This document shows, one piece after another, positions 58,872 to 64,000 of a stretch of DNA of 64,000 nucleotides; the first letter of the stretch is position 1; every line of letters begins with the position of its first letter. The stretch is from Mucilaginibacter flavidus (GTDB lineage Bacteria > Bacteroidota > Bacteroidia > Sphingobacteriales > Sphingobacteriaceae), in assembly GCF_024055575.1 (NCBI RefSeq), contig NZ_JAMXOE010000015.1, forward strand, positions 62,001 to 126,000, read 5' to 3'. Under the pieces are notes generated by a model that ran no database searches, was not told where the DNA came from, and worked only from the letters and a program-made list of their open reading frames with translations. A program made the translations under genes and the position numbers.

Positions 58872-59495
58872 ATGGACAACGAAAACATAAAGACATCCGC
58901 TTCTTCCTCCCCCTTTAGGGGGGCGGGGGGCCGAATTTTAATAATCGACAATTACGATTCATTCACCTACAACCTGGTGCATTTGGTTAACGAGATTGGC
59001 CTGCAATGCGAGGTATGGCGCAATGATAAATTCAATATCGGCGACGTGGATGCGTACGAACGTATTATCCTTTCGCCGGGACCGGGCATACCCAGTGAGG
59101 CTGGTTTATTGTTAGAGGTGATTGAAAAATATGCCGCAACAAAAAGTATTTTCGGCGTATGCCTTGGGCAGCAGGCAATTGCCGAAGTGTTTGGTGGCAA
59201 GCTGTATAACCTGCCCCAGCCGATGCATGGCATAGCAACGCCGATAAAGGTAACCGACAAGCAGGAGCGCTTATTTATAGGTCTGCCCGAAACGTTTAAG
59301 GTTGGCAGATATCACTCCTGGGTGGTAGACGGCAAGACGCTGCCTGATTGCTTAACTGTAACTGCGATTGATGAGGCGGATAACTCGTTAATGGCATTAA
59401 CCCATAAAGAATATGATGTACGCGGTGTTCAATTTCACCCGGAATCGATATTGACGGAGTTCGGGAAAGAAATGATGCAGAACTGGTTGAGCTAG
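58872..59495 (+). CDS. trpG: Anthranilate synthase component II, glutamine amidotransferase
   Basis: The class I glutamine amidotransferase domain is standard: RILIIDNYDSFTYNLVHLVN, ILSPGPGIPSEAGLLLEV, the nucleophilic Cys in FGVCLGQQAIAEVFGG, and VQFHPESILTEFG with His/Glu. It supplies ammonia to TrpE. The protein has 207 residues because about 20 extra residues precede the usual start (RILIIDNYD). They include SSSPFRGAGG, which is the translation of a CCCCCTTTAGGGGGG palindrome. The extra part may be a real N-terminus or the start may be elsewhere; no ATG lies between. Confidence 0.95.
   Translation: MDNENIKTSASSSPFRGAGGRILIIDNYDSFTYNLVHLVNEIGLQCEVWRNDKFNIGDVDAYERIILSPGPGIPSEAGLLLEVIEKYAATKSIFGVCLGQQAIAEVFGGKLYNLPQPMHGIATPIKVTDKQERLFIGLPETFKVGRYHSWVVDGKTLPDCLTVTAIDEADNSLMALTHKEYDVRGVQFHPESILTEFGKEMMQNWLS
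58906..58926. repeat. Palindromic repeat within the trpG start region
   Basis: CTCCCCCTTTAGGGGGGCGG lies within codons 12-18 of trpG. It is the same class as the neighbouring intergenic palindromes. Confidence 0.85.
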
Positions 59496-59496
59496 C

Positions 59497-59667
59497 CCAA
59501 GCCCCCCAGCCCCCTAAAGGGGGAGAATCATCCGGCCGGAATTTTATGCCGGACAAATTTTAGGGGCGTATGGCATACGCCCCGGCCCGGAAAGGTAGCC
59601 AGCCGTTTTTATTAGAATAATTAACAAATTTGCAAATCAAAAAAGCCCCTTTAGGGGTTTGGGGCCT
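59497..59667. repeat. Composite palindromic repeats between trpG and trpC
   Basis: Three units are seen: AGCCCCCTAAAGGGGGAG (about 59509-59526), GGGGCGTATGGCATACGCCCC as a 9-bp stem (59561-59582), and AGCCCCTTTAGGGGTTTGGG (about 59644-59663) just before trpC. trpD, which usually lies here in Bacteroidota trp operons, is absent. Confidence 0.8.
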
Positions 59668-60450
59668 ATGAACATTTTAGATAAAATAGTACTAAACAAA
59701 AAGAAAGAAGTTGCGCGGGCTAAAGCCCGAACTTCGTATATCCAGCTGGAAGAATCGGACCTTTTCCACCGGGAATGCTATTCATTTAAAGATTTCCTGC
59801 TTGATCCTGCGCGCACCGGCATCATCGCCGAGTTTAAGCGCCGGTCTCCGTCGAAGGGAATAATTAACGATAAGGTATCGGTTAAAAATGTAACCAACGG
59901 CTATGCCGCCGCAGGTGCCTCTGCGTTGTCGGTTTTAACCGACCGCAATTTCTTTATGGGCAAAAAGGCCGATTTGGTTGCTGCCCGCGCGGCCAATACT
60001 ATCCCGATTTTGCGGAAAGATTTTATGATAGATGAATACCAGATCATTGAAGCAAAATCATTAGGTGCCGATATAATTTTGCTGATTGCGGCGATACTTA
60101 CCCCCGCCGAAATTGAAACCTTTGCGTCGCTGGCAAAAAGCCTTGGTTTGAATGTATTACTAGAGGTGCACAATTTGGGAGAGCTCGAAAGAAGCATTAA
60201 CCCTAACCTAGATGCAATCGGCGTAAACAACCGGAACCTTGCCGATTTTACAGTATCGGTACAAACCTCGTACGACTTAGCGCCACATATTCCTGCGGAT
60301 TTTTTGAAAATATCTGAAAGCGCTATCAGCAACCCGCAAACCATTAAGGAGCTGAAACTGGCAGGCTTTAACGGGTTTTTGATCGGCGAGAACTTTATGA
60401 AACAGGAAGATCCGGGTGCGGCGATGGCCGCGTTCGTGAAAGAGTTATAG
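59668..60450 (+). CDS. trpC: Indole-3-glycerol-phosphate synthase
   Basis: It closes the indole ring on CdRP. The barrel motifs are IAEFKRRSPSKGIIN (Lys, phosphate region), LRKDFMIDEYQIIEAKSLGA, VHNLGELERSINPNLDAIGV, GVNNRNLADF, KISESAISNP and GFLIGENFMKQ. The full domain of 260 residues is present. ATG 59668 is preferred to a TTG upstream that would add three residues. No trpF, trpB, trpA or trpD follows; those must be elsewhere on the chromosome. Confidence 0.96.
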   Translation: MNILDKIVLNKKKEVARAKARTSYIQLEESDLFHRECYSFKDFLLDPARTGIIAEFKRRSPSKGIINDKVSVKNVTNGYAAAGASALSVLTDRNFFMGKKADLVAARAANTIPILRKDFMIDEYQIIEAKSLGADIILLIAAILTPAEIETFASLAKSLGLNVLLEVHNLGELERSINPNLDAIGVNNRNLADFTVSVQTSYDLAPHIPADFLKISESAISNPQTIKELKLAGFNGFLIGENFMKQEDPGAAMAAFVKEL

Positions 60451-60809
60451 CTGATGTGGGGCTTGAAAATGCGATGGTTCGGCGTTTAAGTGCCATTGGC
60501 GCGCGACAATAGGATAAAATTGTTTTATTCATCTTTTAACGATAGCCTGTGGGGACACAGCCTCGGGAGATTTTTAGGAATATTTTTGCATTAGCGATAG
60601 TTGTGGATACCGGCCTGAAGCCTAAGGCCCGTGCAGTATGAACGGATAGCGCGGGCCGCAGGCAATGCCATTAATCTGAACCTGGATTAAGCAGATTTTG
60701 GGATTAGAGGATGCCGCCTGCAAATTATCATGAGCCTCCTTTAATCACGTAAATCAAGGTTCAGAAAATTCCATACATCTTCAAATCAACACCTCATCAA
60801 ATTTTCAAA
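60451..60809. repeat. 359-bp intergenic region with structured repeats
   Basis: CTGTGGGGACACAG forms a small stem near 60548-60561. The stretch around 60610-60672 (GGCCTGAAGCCTAAGGCC, then GTATGAACGGATAGCGCGGG) resembles a repeated structured element seen in other Sphingobacteriaceae. Near 60680-60770, CTGAACCTGGATT and AATCAAGGTTCAG form an inverted repeat. No gene is apparent. Confidence 0.55.
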
Positions 60810-61208
60810 TCATTCCCCTTTCAGCGCTTCCCGTATTTTATGCGAAGTAGCTTCCAGTTGCTCGGGAGTGAAGGTTAACTTTGGTCGTGAGAAGTTCATA
60901 TCGTCGACCCGGTTCATGGGGATGAGGTGGATGTGGGCGTGCGGCACTTCGAGGCCGATAACAGCTACGCCAACTTTTTTACAGGGGATAGCCTTTTTTA
61001 GACCAGTGGCAACTATTTTGGCAAATATCTGCAGTTCGGTATACACGGCGTCATCCATATCGAACAGGTAATCAACCTCTTCTTTGGGTATCACCAGCAC
61101 ATGCCCTTCGGCCAGCGGGTTAATATCCAGGAATGCCAAAAAATCAATGGTCTCGGCTACTTTATACGCCGGTATTTCGCCTGATACTATTTTTGAGAAG
61201 ATGGTCAT
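60810..61208 (-). CDS. HIT-family nucleotide-binding protein
   Basis: The HIT triad HAHIHLIPMN (His-x-His-x-His) lies near residue 95. The N-terminus reads MTIFSKIVSGEIPAYKVAE and the core contains AEGHVLVIPKEEVDYLFDMD. HIT proteins hydrolyse purine phosphoramidates and related nucleotides. The length of 132 is normal. It is followed on the same strand by nothing close; greA lies upstream with a 100-bp gap. Confidence 0.94.
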   Translation of the reverse strand: MTIFSKIVSGEIPAYKVAETIDFLAFLDINPLAEGHVLVIPKEEVDYLFDMDDAVYTELQIFAKIVATGLKKAIPCKKVGVAVIGLEVPHAHIHLIPMNRVDDMNFSRPKLTFTPEQLEATSHKIREALKGE

Positions 61209-61311
61209 GGGGTGAGTGTTTTGTTGTAAAGTTGAAATGTTGTAAGGTTGAAAAGTTGGGGAAGTCCTAACAATGCAACTGCAGCGTCTTCCGGACTTTC
61301 CCGACTAAACC

Positions 61312-61785
61312 TTATCGGCTTATTTCCATTATTTCAAATTCCATTTTACCGGCCGGAACGGTAATTTCGGTGGTTTCGCCAACTTTTTTGCCTAACAGGC
61401 CTTTGGCTATTGGTGATGCTACCGATATTTTGCCCGATTTAAGGTCGGCTTCGTTTTCTGATACCAGCTGGTAGCTCATTACGGCGCCGTTTTTAACGTT
61501 TTTAATTTTAACTATCGATAATGCCAGCACCTTCGATGTATCAATTTTCGACTCGTCCAGCAGGCGGGCATTGGCCAGCATTTCGCCCATCTTCGATATC
61601 TTAGCCTCGTGCAGGCCCTGTGCTTCTTTCGCGGCATCATATTCCGCGTTTTCCGATAAGTCGCCTTTATCACGCGCCTCAGCAATGGCTTTGCTGATGT
61701 TGGTACGCCCCGAGGTTTTAAGCTCGTGTAACTCTTTCTTTAAATTTTCTAAACCTTCTTTGGTATAATATGCTACCTCTGCCAT
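61312..61785 (-). CDS. greA: Transcription elongation factor GreA
   Basis: GreA rescues backtracked RNA polymerase. The coiled-coil N-terminal domain (EGLENLKKELHELKTSGR, DKGDLSENAEYDAAKEAQ) with the acidic tip residues lies in residues 1-75, and the C-terminal FKBP-like domain has SPIAKGLLGKKVGETTEI and VPAGKMEFEI. The length of 157 is standard. I start at ATG 61785 (MAEVAYYTKEGL); a longer upstream frame is not supported. Confidence 0.96.
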   Translation of the reverse strand: MAEVAYYTKEGLENLKKELHELKTSGRTNISKAIAEARDKGDLSENAEYDAAKEAQGLHEAKISKMGEMLANARLLDESKIDTSKVLALSIVKIKNVKNGAVMSYQLVSENEADLKSGKISVASPIAKGLLGKKVGETTEITVPAGKMEFEIMEISR

Positions 61786-61989
61786 AACGCACAAATTAAT
61801 TTTTAATAATTTTTGTTTAACCGGTCGCCAAAAAAAACCGCCCTCCCTTGTTTTAAGAAGGACGCGATGGCTTTCTTTTAAAATACAAACAAGACTATAC
61901 GGGCCCATAGCCTACATAGTCTTGCTTTGTGTTGAAACGAAGATAAGTGATTTAAGTTTTAATATCCAAATTTTTTTGCGGGCGAACCC

Positions 61990-62157
61990 CGGTTCATAGT
62001 TCATGGTTCATAGATCATGGTAAAACAAGAGCTAAAAGCCATGAATCAAGAGCCAAGAGTCAAGAAAAACCCCACTACTACTAATTCCCCTCCGGCTATG
62101 AACTATCCCGCACGTGCGGGATCAACTATGAACTTTTTCACTATTAACCATGAACCA
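61990..62157. repeat. Word-type inverted repeat, GGTTCATAGTTCATGG theme
   Basis: Left arm: GGTTCATAGTTCATGGTTCA and TAGATCATGG. Right arm: TATGAACTATCC and ATCAACTATGAACTTTTTC, then ATTAACCATGAACC. The right arm includes the 18-bp perfect palindrome ATCCCGCACGTGCGGGAT (62105-62122). A second word, CAAGAGCCAAGAGTCAAG, sits in the loop and resembles the 51403 locus. It lies between greA and panD. Confidence 0.8.
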
Positions 62158-62166
62158 AAAATTATC

Positions 62167-62174
62167 TACCTTTG
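62167..62174 (+). promoter_or_regulatory. Candidate -7 element of panD, near-leaderless
   Basis: TACCTTTG matches TAnnTTTG and the ATG begins 6 nt later. Confidence 0.45.
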
Positions 62175-62179
62175 CACCC

Positions 62180-62530
62180 ATGATAATTGAAGTATTAAAA
62201 TCCAAGCTTCACCGGGTAAGGGTAACGCAGGCCGAACTTAATTATGTTGGCAGCATTACCATTGATGAGGATTTGTTGGATGCGGCTAATATTATACCCA
62301 ATGAGAAGGTGCAGATTGTAAATAATAACAACGGCGCCCGCTTTGAAACTTACACCATCCGCGGCGAACGCGGCACTGGCACCATTTGCCTTAACGGCGC
62401 AACCGCCCGACTTGCACAGGTTGGCGATATTGTGATTATTATGAGCTACGCTTATATGGAAGTTGACGAGGCTCGCAAATATGAGCCGATTTTGGTATTC
62501 CCTGATAATGATAATAAGCTGTTGAAATAA
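62180..62530 (+). CDS. panD: Aspartate 1-decarboxylase proenzyme
   Basis: It makes beta-alanine for pantothenate. The self-cleavage site is the Gly-Ser in [14 protein letters not shown], forming the pyruvoyl group; further motifs are [17 protein letters not shown] and [19 protein letters not shown]. Length 116 is standard. I start at ATG 62180 ([11 protein letters not shown]); a longer upstream frame (MNQKLS) is unlikely because that segment is promoter and repeat sequence. Confidence 0.95.
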   Translation: MIIEVLKSKLHRVRVTQAELNYVGSITIDEDLLDAANIIPNEKVQIVNNNNGARFETYTIRGERGTGTICLNGATARLAQVGDIVIIMSYAYMEVDEARKYEPILVFPDNDNKLLK

Positions 62531-62638
62531 GTCCGAAGTCTTGAGTCTTAAGTCCTAAGTCGGATTTGGTTTTTTGACTTAAGACTCAAGACTATCGACT
62601 TAAGACTCAAGACTATCGACTTAAGACTAATAAGACTC
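62531..62638. repeat. Word-type inverted repeat and tandem repeat, GACTTAAGACTCAAG theme
   Basis: The left arm is GTCTTGAGTCTTAAGTCC and AAGTCCTAAGTCGG. The right arm is a tandem repeat: GACTTAAGACTCAAGACTAT plus C occurs twice exactly (62576-62596, 62597-62617) and again in part. This is the most regular of the word-type loci. It follows panD. Confidence 0.85.
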
Positions 62639-62641
62639 CCC

Positions 62642-63160
62642 CTACCTATTAGGATATGCGCTCAACCCCAGTATAATATGCAAACTGGGGCTAACCTGGA
62701 TGGCATTGCGCAGTTTGTAAACCATCCTGATTTTCACCTGTGTCTGCCGCACATGCTGATCTAAAAACGAAGAATTATCGATATCGAGCACCATGGTGTT
62801 GCCCACACCGGCGGTAATATCTGTACGCGATGCTACCAAAACCTCGTCTGTGCCATCGGCTTTAGCCATATAGACCTTTACCATGGTGAGATTGCCGATG
62901 TTGAAATCCGAAGGATCCCTTGATTCGAGCTTGGCCGATACCATACGCACCTCGCTTACTTTGGCCCCATTGTTACCGTCTTTACGAAAATCCTGGTCGA
63001 AACTGGTTGCCATGGCCGTTGCCGAGTGTTCTTCACCGGGCTTATCCGTTTGCGGGATGGTAACCGTAGTGGTATAGGGGAAGGTTGATTTAACAATAGA
63101 CTGCATCATGGCACAACTGGCGAAAACCAATATAAAGGCAACTAAAAATAACGGCTTCAT
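62642..63160 (-). CDS. Hypothetical lipoprotein, 172 aa
   Basis: MKPLFLVAFILVFASC has a lipobox (FASC, Cys at 16). The mature part begins with Met/Gln and has beta-rich segments (YTTTVTIPQTDKPGEEH, LTMVKVYMAKADGTDEVLV, VRQTQVKIRMVYKLRN). I recognise no family; it looks like a small envelope beta-sandwich. I start at ATG 63160; longer upstream frames lead into sequence of different character. Confidence 0.75.
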   Translation of the reverse strand: MKPLFLVAFILVFASCAMMQSIVKSTFPYTTTVTIPQTDKPGEEHSATAMATSFDQDFRKDGNNGAKVSEVRMVSAKLESRDPSDFNIGNLTMVKVYMAKADGTDEVLVASRTDITAGVGNTMVLDIDNSSFLDQHVRQTQVKIRMVYKLRNAIQVSPSLHIILGLSAYPNR

Positions 63161-63351
63161 AATTTTAGGGATTACCACAACAAGGTAGCTGATGGCGGCC
63201 ACAAAAACAACATAAAATAAATTTAAAGTTAACTGTATGTTGGGGGCTTGTAATACCCTGCCCGCAACAAAGGCGAACAAGTTGAAACAATTGCCAAACC
63301 ATTTTGCCCCCGGCGGCTATACCCTTAAATTTGCATTGCTAACCATAAACA

Positions 63352-63825
63352 ATGGAAAAACAAATAACTTACCGAATAGCAACTACCGCCGAAGAGTTTG
63401 AAAATGGCAAAAAACTGTTCCACGAATATGTGATCTCGTTAAATGTCGACCTGTCGTTTCAGAATTTCGAGACCGAACTGGAGACTATCGACACCCAATA
63501 TAACAAGCCTGCCGGGGCCTTGCTGCTGGCCATGGATGGCGATGCCTTTGTTGGCTGCAGCGGAATCCGCAAGCTGGACGACGAAACGGCCGAACTTAAA
63601 CGCATGTATGTTAAAAACCAGTACCGGGGCTACCAGGTTGGCGTAGCACTGCTGCAGCGCTCGTGCGAAATTGCCAAACAGCTGGGTTATAAAAAACTGC
63701 GGCTCGACACCCTGGCCAGCATGACCAAAGCCCAGCAGCTTTACGCCGCATCCGGGTTCTACGAAATTGAACCATACCGCTTTAACCCCCTGCCCGGGAC
63801 GATGTATATGGAGAAGGAGTTGTAA
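63352..63825 (+). CDS. GNAT-family N-acetyltransferase
   Basis: The acetyl-CoA-binding motif is in AELKRMYVKNQYRGYQVGVA (residues about 80-100), and the late motif QLGYKKLRLDTLASMTKAQQ with FYEIEPYRFNP is typical of GNAT enzymes. The length of 157 fits. The substrate (amino acid, antibiotic or protein N-terminus) cannot be told. It is the last gene of the window; 175 bp of unassigned sequence follow. Confidence 0.88.
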   Translation: MEKQITYRIATTAEEFENGKKLFHEYVISLNVDLSFQNFETELETIDTQYNKPAGALLLAMDGDAFVGCSGIRKLDDETAELKRMYVKNQYRGYQVGVALLQRSCEIAKQLGYKKLRLDTLASMTKAQQLYAASGFYEIEPYRFNPLPGTMYMEKEL

Positions 63826-64000
63826 GGGGGCGTAAAATATTTTTGTCGCCCGAAGCTTATTTGCTGACAGGCACCCCATAAAAGTATCCGTAAAATGATA
63901 AAATTCTCATTGATAATCAGCGACTTAAAAATGCGTAATTGCGAGTATCCATCAGGGTAAATCTTGAAAAAGATATGTGATGACGTGCGGGAAGCTTCGA

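Noticed and set aside
62531-62638. Tandem repeats after panD as a CRISPR array
   Set aside because: Repeats are adjacent without spacers, and the block belongs to the word-type inverted repeats.

Overview
The window looks like a chromosomal segment of a Bacteroidota bacterium, most likely family Sphingobacteriaceae (Mucilaginibacter/Pedobacter type). The reasons are a moderate GC content, promoters of the Bacteroidota form TTTG-N18-20-TAnnTTTG, few Shine-Dalgarno sequences, a TonB receptor with a carboxypeptidase-regulatory-like N-terminus, paired FKBP isomerases, a YtxJ bacilliredoxin, DUF3050 and KTSC proteins, and many palindromic intergenic repeats. It is mostly housekeeping chromosome: I see no prophage, IS transposase, CRISPR array, rRNA or tRNA. 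The genus is inference. Layout: 0-7.3 kb holds a cut-off ABC permease, a J/KTSC protein, L-asparaginase I, TatD, two FKBP isomerases, an NrnA-type DHH phosphoesterase and ndk. 7.4-13.5 kb holds a DciA-like DUF721 protein overlapping recF, a TPR membrane protein, ribH, a tiny lipoprotein, ytxJ, lipA and an ECF sigma/anti-sigma pair, followed by a possible small RNA with its own terminator. 13.9-19 kb holds the NAD(P)H-hydrate repair enzyme, a Crp/Fnr remnant, a YefM-YoeB toxin-antitoxin pair with two TGTACA half-sites on its promoter, and uvrA. 19-30 kb holds a lytic transglycosylase, an RluB-type pseudouridine synthase with a repetitive tail, a beta-lactamase-fold hydrolase with TPRs, a dITP/XTP pyrophosphatase, an aminotransferase and a TonB receptor with a Cys/His-rich partner. 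30-43.5 kb holds a DUF3050 protein, an AsmA-like/GT51 fusion, a LacI regulator, a lone receiver domain, a type I pullulanase, a Crp/Fnr regulator, DinB, dusB and a lipid cluster (CPBP protease, DUF2007, cdsA, psd). 43.5-56 kb holds a GH3-C-domain/beta-lactamase hydrolase overlapping an amidohydrolase, a 264-bp element with 21-bp inverted ends, pfkA, a B12-binding protein with enoyl-CoA hydratase, an outer-membrane barrel, an NtrC-type regulator with a 75-residue DHp-like protein, an AI-2E transporter and a YtxH/holin-like envelope cluster. 56.6-64 kb holds a membrane protein, the trp region (promoter, two-Trp leader peptide, terminator, trpE, trpG, trpC), a HIT protein, greA, panD, a lipoprotein and a GNAT acetyltransferase. 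The strongest regulatory signal is the trp leader: a promoter ends a few bases before a 26-codon peptide with adjacent Trp codons, followed by an intrinsic terminator, which together read as ribosome-mediated attenuation. A palindromic repeat sits between that terminator and trpE, further G/C-rich palindromes occupy the other trp junctions, one is translated as the N-terminus of TrpG, and trpD is missing from its usual place. The most pervasive unexplained structure is a set of at least twelve intergenic inverted repeats whose arms are built from a short word repeated with variations. Each locus has its own word, and a few words recur at distant loci.
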